This document shows, piece by piece, positions 16,070 through 28,955 of a stretch of 64,000 bases of DNA (within the stretch, counting starts at the first letter, position 1; each line of letters begins with the position of its first letter). The translations under genes were made by a program, and so were the position numbers. This DNA comes from Ardenticatenales bacterium (GTDB lineage Bacteria > Chloroflexota > Anaerolineae > Epilineales > Epilineaceae). Under the pieces are notes generated by a model that worked only from the letters and a program-made list of their open reading frames with translations, was not told the DNA's origin and searched no databases. The stretch lies in NCBI GenBank assembly GCA_020853525.1, contig JADYYS010000011.1, forward strand, positions 1-64,000, in the 5' to 3' direction.

Positions 16070-18382
16070 TTATCGCCAGGCCACCGGAAGGTACAGCGTA
16101 CGGCGGTTCGTGGAAGACGCCGCCGTCGCGGTCGGCATCCCCATCGTGGGCATCGGCGGTGCCTGGCGCGTCGAGGGCGGCCCAGGGGTGGCCGAGGCAA
16201 CCGGCATCGGCTCCTCGGGGCCCTGAACGCCCGGATCGACGTACTGCAGGAAGTACGCGGCGCCCGGCCGGATCACGTACAGGTAGAGGCGGTCGCCGGC
16301 GCGCAGGTTGAAGCCCGGCAGGTCGGCGGCGAAGCGTCCGTCGATTCCGGACAGCACGGTGGTCGAAGTGGCGCCGCGGTCCGGGTCCGCCGGCTGGACG
16401 AGGATGACGACGGCGTGGAGGGGTGGGGCGCTGCCGGTCACGCGGTCCGCCAGCACGTCGGCCTGCCACGTCACGGGCGCCACCGTGACGTCGGTGGTCT
16501 CGTCGCCGACGCCGAGCCGCAGCTGCGTGCCCAGCGGGATGCCGTCGGGGTGGAGATCGGCCCAGTCGATCTCCCAGTAGGGCAGCCGGTCGAGTTGCGA
16601 CGGCTGCGCGACGGCGGACCGGTGGGCGCCGCTGTGCGCGCCCGAGGCGAACGTGATATCGACCGCCGTTCCGCCCGTCGCTCGCCCGAAGGCGTTGGAC
16701 TGCGTCACGCCGATGCCCGACAACGGCCGATCGACCCAGCGCAGGACGGCGCGCACCCGGCCGGTGTCGGCGACGAGCCGGCCGTAGCGTGCCGGGCAGC
16801 CGGCATCGGCGCAGCGCAGGGTGTAGCGGCCGTCCGCCGCGGCCCGGCCCTCGAGCGTGATGGACGGCGAGGCGACCGGGCGGACGGCGAAGTAGTCCGG
16901 TTCGTCGGCGAACACGGTCGTCCGGAGCGCGGCGCCGGGCGGCGCCTCGCCCAGGACGAGCGCCCCGCCCTCGGCGACGACGGCGGTCACGCGCGGGACC
17001 GTCAGCGCCAAGGGCTCGCCGTCCGAGGGCGTGAGCGTGACGGCGTCGCCGGGCGCGAACATCGTCGGCTGGCCCGATCGGTCGTACACCTCGGCCTCGA
17101 AGCGGCCGTCGATCTCCAGGGGGACGATGCGGGTGGCCGCCGCGCGGCCATCGGCCGGGGCGTGGGCGACCGTGACCTCGCCGCGGCCGGCGACGTAGCC
17201 GCGCAGCGCGTTGCCCCACAGGTCCACCTCGACCTGCGGCACGCGGCCGGGTACCTCGTACGCCGTGCCGCCGCCCGACCACGCGAGCGCGAACGCGACG
17301 GCGTCCGCGGCGAACGGGAGCGCCGGGAAGGCGATGTCGTAGCGTCCGTCGGCGCCCGCGACGGCCCGGCCGGCGGTGTCGGTCGCCGCTTCGCTCGATC
17401 GGGCGGTGACGACGATGCGCGCCCCGGCCGGGGCACGGCCGGCCACGCGGCGGGCATCGGGGTCGATCACGGCGGTGACGTCCGGCAGCGTCTCCTCGAC
17501 GACCGTCTTGCCGTCGACGATCAGCGCGACCCGGTCGCCGGGCTGGGGCTGGAACGCCCCGTTTTCCGGGCGGCCGCCGCGCAGGAGGACCACGACGAAC
17601 AGCCCCGCCGCCACCGGGATCGGCGGCCCGCTGCGCGCGATCTCGGTGCCGAGGTCGTCGATGACGGCCACCTCGGGTCGCGCGTCGGCGTTCGAGCGCA
17701 CGATCGCCGTGAAGCGCGCCGGCGAGACGTTGACGAAGGGCGGCGCGAAGGCCAGGGCAAAGAGGTTCTGCGCCGCATCGGTGAAGGCGGCATAGCCCCA
17801 CGTGCCGGGCGCGATGTCCACCGTCCCGGCCAGCTCGGCACGGTACTTCCCGTCCGACGCCGGCACGACGATCGAGGGCGCCGGCTGCATCGGCCCGTAC
17901 AGCGTCTCGTCACGCGTGACGACGACATACACGCCGAGCGTCGGCGGCACGGTGCCGCTGACGACATCGCCGTCCGCGTCGACGTCCGCGGTGATGCGGG
18001 GCACGACGACGGATGTCGTCCGGCCGTCGACCTCGACCGCGACGGTGTCGCCGGGATCGGCCGTGATGTACTCGGTCGGCTCCATGGCCGGCGTGCGGAG
18101 CGGCACGATCCAGCGGCCGTCCGCCGGCCGGTCGCCCGCCGCGCTGACGACGATCTTGACCGCGCCGTCCGCGGCGACGAGCCGCACCGCCGGCCGGCCA
18201 GGGGTTTCGGTGCGGACGACGATGTACGGGGCGAAGAGGGCGATCTCGAGCTTGGGCGCACCGGGCGTCTGCGCGCGCGCCCGGCGGGCCGGCGATGCGC
18301 CGGCGGCGACGGTGAGGGCGGCGATGGTGATCGCCGCGGCGATCCACGTGGAGGCGGGCGGGCGGGCGGCTCGGTGCGGCAT
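16070..18382 (-). CDS. Large secreted multi-domain beta protein, C-terminal LYLPVAWR
   Basis: 770 residues. A signal peptide (WIAAAITIAALTVAAGASP) precedes a series of beta-rich modules with repeated phrases: DGRxxxxL, 'PGDxVxVxVDGxTTxVxVPRxTADVDxxxDxVxGxxP', 'GRVPQVEVDLWGN'. They look like repeated Ig/carboxypeptidase-regulatory-like folds. A Pro/Met/Thr tail precedes the terminal LYLPVAWR. Function unknown; I infer a cell-surface protein. GCGAGG lies 8 bases before the ATG. A 7-bp inverted repeat covers its likely -10 box. Confidence 0.72.
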   Translation of the reverse strand: MPHRAARPPASTWIAAAITIAALTVAAGASPARRARAQTPGAPKLEIALFAPYIVVRTETPGRPAVRLVAADGAVKIVVSAAGDRPADGRWIVPLRTPAMEPTEYITADPGDTVAVEVDGRTTSVVVPRITADVDADGDVVSGTVPPTLGVYVVVTRDETLYGPMQPAPSIVVPASDGKYRAELAGTVDIAPGTWGYAAFTDAAQNLFALAFAPPFVNVSPARFTAIVRSNADARPEVAVIDDLGTEIARSGPPIPVAAGLFVVVLLRGGRPENGAFQPQPGDRVALIVDGKTVVEETLPDVTAVIDPDARRVAGRAPAGARIVVTARSSEAATDTAGRAVAGADGRYDIAFPALPFAADAVAFALAWSGGGTAYEVPGRVPQVEVDLWGNALRGYVAGRGEVTVAHAPADGRAAATRIVPLEIDGRFEAEVYDRSGQPTMFAPGDAVTLTPSDGEPLALTVPRVTAVVAEGGALVLGEAPPGAALRTTVFADEPDYFAVRPVASPSITLEGRAAADGRYTLRCADAGCPARYGRLVADTGRVRAVLRWVDRPLSGIGVTQSNAFGRATGGTAVDITFASGAHSGAHRSAVAQPSQLDRLPYWEIDWADLHPDGIPLGTQLRLGVGDETTDVTVAPVTWQADVLADRVTGSAPPLHAVVILVQPADPDRGATSTTVLSGIDGRFAADLPGFNLRAGDRLYLYVIRPGAAYFLQYVDPGVQGPEEPMPVASATPGPPSTRQAPPMPTMGMPTATAASSTNRRTLYLPVAWR

Positions 18383-18411
18383 CGCGGGCCTCGCATGGGG
18401 GCAATCCGGTT

Positions 18412-18436
18412 GCTACGACACGGCCGGAATCGTAGC
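18412..18436 (-). promoter_or_regulatory. Inverted repeat overlapping a -10 box
   Basis: Arms GCTACGA (18412-18418) and TCGTAGC (18430-18436) are separated by 11 bases. On the minus strand the right arm contains TACGAT, a good -10 hexamer about 47 bases upstream of the 18382 start. The geometry fits a repressor operator on the promoter of the secreted protein. Confidence 0.4.
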
Positions 18437-18537
18437 ATGGGCCTGAGCCGGTCGGCGCGGGCGGTGTCTGTTCGACCGCGCCGACCTTCGCCACGTCGCA
18501 CCGGCGCTACGTGGCTACGGCGCCACAGCGACGCCCG

Positions 18538-19137
18538 TCAGCCGAACCGCGGGACGAACCGCCCCGTCCGCGCCGCGTAGTCCGCGTACGCGCTGCCGAA
18601 CTCGGCGCGCATCGTCGCCTCCTCGCGTCGGGTGCGCACGAGGAGGATGGACGTGAGCGGGACTGTCCAGAGGGCGGCGATGACGAGGTTGCCGGTCATG
18701 AGGAAGTACGCGGCGGCGATGATGTAGAACGTGGTGTACATCGGATGGCGCACGTATCGGTACGGCCCGTCGGTGACGAGGGTGTGGCCCTTGCGGACGT
18801 GCAGGACGGAATGAAAATTGTCGCCGAGCGTGCGCTGGACCCACCACAAGAGGGCGAGGCCGCCGATGCCGAGCGCGATGCCGACGGCGCGGGCCGCGGT
18901 CGGCATCGGCACGTCGGCGAAGGCGAGGATGCCGGGGCGCACGAAGTAGGCGGCGATGAGGGCCAGCATCGGCAGGCCGAGGACGAGGCGGAGCCACATC
19001 GCCCACTGCGGTTCGAGCAGGCGGGCGCCGGCGCGGGACGGGGCGGTCTTTGCGAACCAGTAGAAGCGGATGGCGGCGAAGGCGAGGAACTGGAGGACGA
19101 AGGCGATGTGGACGAGGGGGGCGGGGTTCGATTCCAT
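18538..19137 (-). CDS. ICMT/PEMT-like membrane methyltransferase
   Basis: 199 residues with about five hydrophobic helices. The C-terminal signature GPYRYVRHPMYT...REEATMRAEFGSAYADY matches the isoprenylcysteine carboxyl methyltransferase / phospholipid methyltransferase superfamily, in which the RHP(M)Y motif contributes to S-adenosylmethionine binding. The substrate in bacteria is usually unknown. It is a single gene with a DtxR-like palindrome about 50 bases upstream, so iron- or manganese-responsive control is possible. Confidence 0.85.
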   Translation of the reverse strand: MESNPAPLVHIAFVLQFLAFAAIRFYWFAKTAPSRAGARLLEPQWAMWLRLVLGLPMLALIAAYFVRPGILAFADVPMPTAARAVGIALGIGGLALLWWVQRTLGDNFHSVLHVRKGHTLVTDGPYRYVRHPMYTTFYIIAAAYFLMTGNLVIAALWTVPLTSILLVRTRREEATMRAEFGSAYADYAARTGRFVPRFG

Positions 19138-19185
19138 GACGGGGCTCCTTGAGGCGATGTGGACCGGGTGAGGCGGATGCAGTTA

Positions 19186-19203
19186 ATTTAGGTGAGCCTA
19201 AAT
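19186..19203. promoter_or_regulatory. DtxR/IdeR-like metal box
   Basis: ATTTAGG-TGAG-CCTAAAT is an 18-bp palindrome. Its core TTAGGTGAGCCTAA matches 14 bases of the iron box recognised by DtxR/IdeR/DmdR regulators in Actinobacteria (recalled consensus, not searched). It is also the most A+T-rich patch of this intergenic region. It lies 49-66 bases upstream of the methyltransferase start. Confidence 0.45.
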
Positions 19204-19774
19204 CGCGGGCAAGTATGGCGTGCGGGGGAGGCGGAGTCAAGCGGCACGGGGCGGGGGTCGAGGGCTGGGGGGTGCGGGGGCGACGTGGGGCTGCAATGCT
19301 TGGGTGGGGAACGGGGCGTCTGAATCCGGTGTCCGACTTCGTGGCACCGCGGGCGCACTACGCGTCCACTCCGGGCGCTGCGTGACCGATGCGTGGCGAT
19401 TGGGTGTCGCCCGAAACGAACGCCCGTCACGGAGGTGAGGGCGGACGGTGACGAACGGGGCGGCACCGGGCCGTAGGCCGTCGCGGGGGCGCTCGGGCCG
19501 GGAAGTCGCGGTGGCGATGGCGGTGGTGATGGCGGTGGCGATCGGGTTGCGGGATGGGGGCATTTGGCTTGGGCAGACGGCGACGATGGGCCGCACGTCA
19601 TGGGCGACGCATGCGTCGCCCCTACAACGGCCTTGCGTGTCGAGGTGCCGCGCTCCTAAAATGGACCTTCGGCCTTCGGCCGTGATCGACGCAGCACCGC
19701 GACGCGGCCCGGGACATGGGATCGCGTGGGCGGGTGGCCGGGACGAACGGCCGGAGAGCAGGCGGAACGGAAGC
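19204..19774. other. Non-coding stretch with G-rich tract and a palindromic repeat
   Basis: I see no supportable gene here. It holds a G-run cluster at 19248-19280 able to form a G-quadruplex, a palindromic repeat at 19602-19625, and a TAAAAT hexamer near 19650 that might be a -10 box for the downstream glycan operon. The frame open through the latter half upstream of 19775 lacks any conserved content. Confidence 0.5.
19602..19625 (-). repeat. Palindromic repeat, copy 2
   Basis: GGGCGACGCATGCGTCGCCC followed by CTAC. The core (GACGCATGCGTC) differs from copy 1 (ACGGCATGCCGT) at positions that change together on both arms, so pairing is kept. Intergenic, about 150 bases upstream of the reductase gene. 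Confidence 0.7.
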
Positions 19775-23422
<3,648 letters not shown>

Positions 23423-23426
<4 letters not shown>

Positions 23427-24391
23427 CGCAGAGCGACCGCACGACGTCCGACGGGGGGCTGTACCTCGGCCCCGACGCCGCGACGCGCCTTCGCACGTCG
23501 TCGGTGGACCGTGGGCGCGCGCCGGCACTCGACGTCGACCCCGCATGGTCGCCGACCGATGCCGTCGACCTCGCCCTCGTCGACACGCACTGCCACCTGG
23601 ACGCCGACGCCTTTGCCGACGACCCGCCGACGGACATCCTCGGCCGCGCGCGCCGGGCAGGCGTGACGCGGCTCGTGACGATCGGCACCGACCTGGAGTC
23701 GAGCGCCCGCGCCGTCCGGCTGGCGCGGCACCACCACGAGATCTGGGCGACGGTCGGCATCGACCCGAACGACCTGCCCGTCGACGGGAGCCCGATGACG
23801 GCGGCGATGCTGACGGCGGTCGAGACCCTGGCCCGTGCGCCGCGGGTCGTGGCGATCGGCGAGATCGGGCTGGACTACTACTGGAACCGGACGTCGCACG
23901 AGGTGCAGCGCGCCGCGTTCGAGGCGCAGCTCGATCTTGCGATACGGGTTGGGTTGCCGGTCGTCATTCACAGCCGGGATGCGGATGGGGATACGTTCGG
24001 CGTGTTGCGCGCGTGGGCGAGCGCGCAGGCGACGGGTGCCGGGCGGCCGCTCGGCGTATTGCATTGCTTCGCGGGCGACGTCGCGCTGGCCGAACGCTAC
24101 GTCGGGCTCGGCTTCCTGATCTCGCTGTCGGGCATCGTGACGTTCAAGAGCAACGCGCAGACGCACGCCGTGGCGCGCGAGCTGCCGCTCGAGGCGCTCG
24201 TCCTGGAGACGGACGCACCGTACCTGGCGCCGCATCCGAACCGCGGACGGCGCAACGAGCCGGCGTACGTGCGGCTGATCGCCGAGCACGTGGCGGCGCT
24301 GCGCGGCGAGGACGTCGCTGCCGTCGCGCGGGCGACGTCGGCGAACGCGGCGCGGCTGTTCCGGTGGGGCGATGTCGGGGCGGCGGCGTGA
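23423..24391 (+). CDS. tatD: TatD-family metal-dependent hydrolase
   Basis: 322 residues. Metal ligands and motifs of TatD-type nucleases: DTHCHLD, GEIGLDYY, VIHSRDA, HCFAGD, ETDAPYLAPHPNRGRRN. TatD proteins are 3'-5' DNases and possible D-aminoacyl hydrolases. An N-terminal extension of about 50 residues precedes the HxH motif and looks disordered. Co-transcribed within the glycan operon, which is likely incidental. The ATG overlaps the preceding stop. Confidence 0.9.
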
Positions 24392-24401
24392 GGCGGGCAC
24401 C

Positions 24402-25451
24402 GTGAGCGGCGACGCGGCGGTGCGGATCGAGCGCGGCCTGCCGGATGGAGGCCCGGCGGCGGGCAGCGCGGCGGCGGGCGACGTGCGGGCCGGCGATCCG
24501 CTGGCGGGCGTGCGGGCCGACCTGACGCGGCTGGAGGCCGTGCTGAGCGACGACAGCGGGATCGAGTACCCGCTCGTGTCCGAGCTGCTGCGCTACGTGT
24601 TCGCCGGCGGCGGCAAGCGCCTGCGGCCGGCGCTCGTCTTCCTGGTGGCGCGCCTCGGCCGCGCGGACGATGACGCGGTCACGTGCCTCGCAGCGGCGGT
24701 TGAGACGCTCCACACCGCCACGCTCGTCCACGACGATCTCGTGGACGGCGCGCTGCTGCGGCGCGGCCTGCCGGCACTGAACGTCCGCTGGAGCCCCGGC
24801 GCCACCGTCCTGGCCGGCGACTGGCTCTTCGCCCGCGCCGCGCGCTTCGCCGCCGATACGAACGACATCGGTGTGCAGCACATCTTCGCCCGCACACTGC
24901 AGACGATCACCGCCGGCGAGCTGCGCCAGCTCTTCGGCCGGCGCGGCATTCCGACGGGGGACGAGTACACCGCGCGGATCTACGGCAAGACGGCGTCGCT
25001 GTTCGAGGCGGCGACGGAGGCGACAGCCATGCTGGCCGCGCTGACCGAACCCGAGGTTGCCGGACTTGCCGCGTACGGCCGCCATGTCGGCACGGCGTTC
25101 CAGATCATGGACGACATTCTGGACTTCACCGGCGATCCCGACCGGCTCGGCAAGCCGGTCGGCGGCGACCTGCGGTCCGGCCAGGTGACGCTGCCGACGA
25201 TGCTGCACCTGGCGGCCCATCCGACCGCCGCCCCGTGGCTGACGGCCCCCGGCGGCGATGAGCCGGACGCCGCCGCCGTCGCCGCCCTCGTCGACGCCGT
25301 GCGTGCCGACCGCGCCGCGATCACCGGCGCCCACGACGCCGCGCGCGACGCCGTCGCGCAGGCCGTCGCCCACCTGGGCGTGCTCCCGGCGGGCGCGGCG
25401 CGGGACGATCTGGCTGCCGTGGCGTCATACGCCGTCGCCCGCGACGTGTGA
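24402..25451 (+). CDS. Polyprenyl diphosphate synthase
   Basis: About 349 residues, trans-isoprenyl diphosphate synthase. The first Asp-rich motif is DDLVD in LHTATLVHDDLVDGALLRR, the second DDILD in GTAFQIMDDILDFTGD, and GGGKRLRP lies near the start. It builds a polyprenyl chain for quinones or lipid carriers; the chain length cannot be read. GAGG lies 8 bases before the GTG at 24402; an ATG at 24372, overlapping tatD, has no site. Confidence 0.9.
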   Translation: MSGDAAVRIERGLPDGGPAAGSAAAGDVRAGDPLAGVRADLTRLEAVLSDDSGIEYPLVSELLRYVFAGGGKRLRPALVFLVARLGRADDDAVTCLAAAVETLHTATLVHDDLVDGALLRRGLPALNVRWSPGATVLAGDWLFARAARFAADTNDIGVQHIFARTLQTITAGELRQLFGRRGIPTGDEYTARIYGKTASLFEAATEATAMLAALTEPEVAGLAAYGRHVGTAFQIMDDILDFTGDPDRLGKPVGGDLRSGQVTLPTMLHLAAHPTAAPWLTAPGGDEPDAAAVAALVDAVRADRAAITGAHDAARDAVAQAVAHLGVLPAGAARDDLAAVASYAVARDV

Positions 25452-25457
25452 GCACCG

Positions 25458-26525
25458 GTGGTCGCGGTCGTCGGCGGCGCGACGCCCGGCGTGCCTGAGC
25501 CGCCCGGCGAGCCCGCGACGACGCGTCGCGCGGCCGACGAAACGGGCGCGCACACTGTCGGCCGCCTGTCCACTCGCCTCTCGGTCGCGATCGTCAGCTG
25601 GAACGTCCGCGATCTCGTCCTGCGCTGCCTCGCGAGCGTGTACGGCAGCCACGAAGTCACGGTCGATGTCGTCCTCGTCGACAACGCCTCGGGCGACGGG
25701 ACGGTCGAGGCCGTGCGGGCAGCGTTCCCGAACGTGCGTGTGATCGCCAACGCCGACAACCGCGGCTTCCCGGCGGCAAACAACCAGGCGTTTCGGGCGA
25801 TCGGCGTGCTGCCGGCGGCCGGCGACGATGCCGACGCGCCCGCCTGTGCCGCTTACACGATGATCCTCAACCCCGACACCGAGGTTCCCCCCGACGCGCT
25901 CGCGCTCCTCGTCGACGCGCTCGCCGCCGATCCGGCCGTGGCCGCCGTCGGCCCGCGCCTGCGCTACCCGGACGGCCGCGTCCAGCCGAGCCGCTTCCGC
26001 GACCCGACGCCGCTCACGCTGCTGTGCGAGAGCACGCCACTGGCCTGGCACTGGCCGAACAACCCGACGGCCCGCCGCTACCACATGGCCGACGTATCCG
26101 GCGACGCCGCCCACGACGTCGCTTGGCTGAACGGCGCGGCGCTCGTCTTCCGGACGGAGGCGCTCCGCGCCGCCGGCGGGTTCGACGAGGGCTTCTTCCT
26201 ATATTCCGAGGAGGCCGATCTCTGCCGTCGCCTGCGCGATGCCGGCTGGCGCATCCGGTACGAGCCGGAAGCCGAGATCGTCCACCACGAGGGCCGCTCG
26301 AGCGACCAAGTGGCCGCGGCCCGCCACGTGCACTTCCATCGCTCGCGGCTACGATACTGCGCCAAGCACGACGGCCGGGCCGTGGCGGGGCTGGTGCGCG
26401 TCGGCGTACGGATCGAGTTCGCCGCCGAGCTTCTGCTGGAGGCGCTGAAGTGGATGGTGGGGCACAAGCGGGCGCTGCGGGCGGGGCGCGTGCGCGCGTA
26501 CTGGGCGGTGATCCGGTCGATTTGA
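25458..26525 (+). CDS. Family-2 glycosyltransferase (rhamnosyltransferase-like)
   Basis: 355 residues with a GT-A fold: VAIVSWNVRDLVLRCLASV, VDVVLVDNASGDGT, the metal-binding NPDTEV and a WLNGAALVFRTEAL...GFDEGFFLYSEEADLC region typical of rhamnosyltransferase-like GT2. A disordered stretch of about 35 residues precedes the fold. Six bases separate it from the prenyl synthase, and its stop overlaps the next gene (TTGA). Acceptor unknown; it acts at the cytoplasmic membrane face. Confidence 0.85.
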   Translation: MVAVVGGATPGVPEPPGEPATTRRAADETGAHTVGRLSTRLSVAIVSWNVRDLVLRCLASVYGSHEVTVDVVLVDNASGDGTVEAVRAAFPNVRVIANADNRGFPAANNQAFRAIGVLPAAGDDADAPACAAYTMILNPDTEVPPDALALLVDALAADPAVAAVGPRLRYPDGRVQPSRFRDPTPLTLLCESTPLAWHWPNNPTARRYHMADVSGDAAHDVAWLNGAALVFRTEALRAAGGFDEGFFLYSEEADLCRRLRDAGWRIRYEPEAEIVHHEGRSSDQVAAARHVHFHRSRLRYCAKHDGRAVAGLVRVGVRIEFAAELLLEALKWMVGHKRALRAGRVRAYWAVIRSI

Positions 26526-27838
26526 AGCGCATCTGCCTCGTCACCGGCGAGTACCCCCCGGACGAGGGCGGCGTCGCCGACTACACCCGCTGCCTGGCCG
26601 ACGCCCTCGCGGCGCAAGGCGTGTTCGTCGACGTCCTCACGACCCGCCGCACGCCCGCGACGATCGCGGCGCCCGCCCGCCAGCTCTCCGCCGGAGGCGT
26701 GGCCGTGCACGGCGTCGTGCCGGACTGGCGCTGGCCGGTGCTCATGCAGCTGCACCGGGCGGTGCGAACGCTCGCGCCGGACTTCGTCCACATCCAGTAC
26801 CAGACGGCCGCGTTCGGGATGCACCCGGCGATCAACACCGTGCCGCGCTGGTTGCGGCAGTTCACGACCGTCAAGACGGCGGTGACGTACCACGATCTGA
26901 ACGTGCCCTACCTCTTCCCGAAGGCCGGCCGTCTCCGCCGCTTCGTTAACCTGCTGCCGGCGCGCTTCAGCCACCTCACCGTCGCGACGAACGCCGCCGA
27001 CCACGCGGTGCTGGCCGAGTGGGGCCGCGCCTGGGAGCTGGCGCTCGTGCCGATCGGCAGCAACATCCCGGATGCCCCGCCGCCGGACTATGATCGCGCC
27101 GGGTTCCGCCGTGCGAACGGCGTGGCCGACGGCACCGCGGTCCTCGTCTACTTCGGCTTTCTGAACGCCAGCAAGGGCGGCCGCGACCTCATCGACGTCG
27201 TCGAAGCGCTGCGCGGCGATGGGCGCGCCGTGGTGCTCGTCATGATCGGCGGCAAGACGGGCGCGAGCGATCCGACGAACGCCGCCTACCTGGCGCAATT
27301 CGAGGCCGACGTGACCGCCCGCGGCCTCACCGATGCCGTCGTCTGGACGGGCCACATCGCACCGTCTCACGTCTCGGCCTGGCTGCACGCTGCCGACGTG
27401 GCCGTGCTGCCCTATGCCGACGGCGCGTCCTACCGCCGCGGCAGCCTGCTGGCGGCCCTGACGCACGGCGTGCCGACGGTGACGACGCGGCCGACGGACG
27501 GTGTCGGCGACGATGCCGGCGACACGGCGCGGGCCATCGACGCCGGCTCCGACGCCCGCGCCGACGCCGGGTCGTTGCGCCGAGGAGGTTCCCTCCCACC
27601 GCTCGTCGACGGCGCCTCGGCGCGCCTCGTCCGGCCCGGCGACACCGCCGCGCTCGTCGCCGCCGTCCGCACTGTCCTCGACGATCCGGCGCTGGCCGCG
27701 CACCTCGGCGCGGGCGCGCGGGCCGTCGCTGTCCACTTCGGTTGGGATGCGATCGCCGCCGAGCATCTCCGGTGCTACCACGACATCCTCGAACGGTGGA
27801 AGCCGGTGCGCCGGGGCACGGACGGCGGCGCGGCGTGA
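26522..27838 (+). CDS. Family-4-type glycosyltransferase
   Basis: 438 residues with a GT-B fold: N-terminal ICLVTGEYPPDEGGVADYTR, central LVYFGFLNASKGGRDLI, donor-site region ADVAVLPYADGASYRRGSLLAAL. The TTG start overlaps the previous TGA. Where the donor-site helix should lead into the C-terminal 'LV.PGD' strand there is a 45-residue Asp/Gly/Ala-rich insertion (DGVGDDAGDTARAIDAG...), absent from ordinary family members as I know them. The stop overlaps the next gene. Confidence 0.85.
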   Translation: MKRICLVTGEYPPDEGGVADYTRCLADALAAQGVFVDVLTTRRTPATIAAPARQLSAGGVAVHGVVPDWRWPVLMQLHRAVRTLAPDFVHIQYQTAAFGMHPAINTVPRWLRQFTTVKTAVTYHDLNVPYLFPKAGRLRRFVNLLPARFSHLTVATNAADHAVLAEWGRAWELALVPIGSNIPDAPPPDYDRAGFRRANGVADGTAVLVYFGFLNASKGGRDLIDVVEALRGDGRAVVLVMIGGKTGASDPTNAAYLAQFEADVTARGLTDAVVWTGHIAPSHVSAWLHAADVAVLPYADGASYRRGSLLAALTHGVPTVTTRPTDGVGDDAGDTARAIDAGSDARADAGSLRRGGSLPPLVDGASARLVRPGDTAALVAAVRTVLDDPALAAHLGAGARAVAVHFGWDAIAAEHLRCYHDILERWKPVRRGTDGGAA

Positions 27839-28839
27839 GCGCCGTGCGCGAGGATCCGACGCCGCGCGTGCGGCCGAGCGCCGCCGCCGCCCTCGGGATC
27901 GCCGCCGCTGCCGCGCTGTTCGCCGCGCTCGTCCTGGCCCCGCGCGCGGCGCCCGTGCCGGATCGAGCGAGCGCCCCGCCCGCTTCGCCGTCGCCGACGC
28001 CGTCCGCGCCGTGGCAGCCGCTCGTCGACTTCGTCGTCGCGCGCGCCCTCGACGGCGATGCGCTGGTCCTCGTGGAGCGCTCGGCCCGCGGTACGGAGGG
28101 CCGTGCCGTCGCGCGGGCCGTGGCGGACGCCGCGGCCGCCGTGCGCGGCGGCCCGCGCTTGGCCGTCGTCGACGCGCTGCCGAGCACGGCCGCGGCCGCC
28201 GCGAACCGGCTGGCCGCCGCGCTCGCCGCGCCGCGCGTCTGGGTGGCGTGGCCGGTGGCGACCGCGGCGACCGCGCTGCCCACGAGCGACGGGATGCCGC
28301 CGGCCGTGCCCGTCGACGACCCGCTGCGCGTCTGGCTCGACGGGAACGGCCGCGCGGTCGACGCCCGCATCGTCGGTGCGGGCGAGGCCGCATGGGCCGT
28401 CGGCGCCTGGGAGCACGTCCCGTCGCTGGACGGCGGCGACTACCCGCCCGTCGTCGTGCCCGAGCCGCTCGGCGGGCTCGAGCTCGTGGGGTGGAGCATC
28501 GCTCCGCTGCCGCTGCGCGCCGGGCGGGCGGGGCGGGTGCGCGCGGCGTGGAAGGTCGGGCGCGACGGGGCGCCGGGCTATCGGATCGCGTTCCGGCTCG
28601 TCGACGGCGCCGGCCGCGTCGCCGCCGACTTCGACGACCCGCCGGCGAACCGCCTTGCCCCGATCGATACGTGGCCCGAGGCCGACATCACCGTCGTGAG
28701 CCATGACTTCACGCTCGGCGAGGCGGTGCAGGCCGGAGCGTACGATGTGGCGGTGAACGCCGTCGACCCGGCGACCGGGCGGGCCGTCGAGGCGGGGGCG
28801 GGACGGGTCATCGGGGCGGTGATCGTCGAGCGGCCGTAG
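27835..28839 (+). CDS. Membrane-anchored protein with a C-terminal beta module shared with GT39 proteins
   Basis: 334 residues. An N-terminal hydrophobic helix (ALGIAAAAALFAALVLAP) and a Pro/Ser linker precede an alpha/beta region of unknown function. The last 130 residues (LELVGWSIAPLPLRAG...AFRLVDGAGRVAADFD...LGEAVQAGAYDVAVNAVDPATGRAVE) resemble the C-terminal beta modules of the GT39-type proteins at 38238-42146, 42143-44812 and 59615-62503. GTG overlaps the GT4 stop. Likely extracytoplasmic. Confidence 0.65.
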   Translation: MSAVREDPTPRVRPSAAAALGIAAAAALFAALVLAPRAAPVPDRASAPPASPSPTPSAPWQPLVDFVVARALDGDALVLVERSARGTEGRAVARAVADAAAAVRGGPRLAVVDALPSTAAAAANRLAAALAAPRVWVAWPVATAATALPTSDGMPPAVPVDDPLRVWLDGNGRAVDARIVGAGEAAWAVGAWEHVPSLDGGDYPPVVVPEPLGGLELVGWSIAPLPLRAGRAGRVRAAWKVGRDGAPGYRIAFRLVDGAGRVAADFDDPPANRLAPIDTWPEADITVVSHDFTLGEAVQAGAYDVAVNAVDPATGRAVEAGAGRVIGAVIVERP

Positions 28840-28941
28840 CCGGAGGTTCGCGGCGGCGCGCCGGGGGCGGCGAAGGGCGGGAGGTCGTCCGCCCGGGCGG
28901 ACGGCGCCCGGCCGGACGGTGCCCGGCTGGTCGGTGTTGGG

Positions 28942-28947
28942 TACAAT
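28942..28947 (+). promoter_or_regulatory. -10 box of a near-leaderless promoter
   Basis: TACAAT ends 8 bases before the ATG at 28956 (spacer CTTCGCCG), so the transcript would be leaderless or nearly so. A perfect 16-bp palindrome GTCCGCCCGGGCGGAC at 28887-28902 lies upstream and could end the preceding operon. Confidence 0.55.
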
Positions 28948-28955
28948 CTTCGCCG

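Noticed and set aside
19448-19774. N-terminal extension of the GDP-deoxyhexose reductase
   Set aside because: The extension lacks conserved content and crosses a palindromic repeat; the GTG at 19775 sits at the family's usual start.
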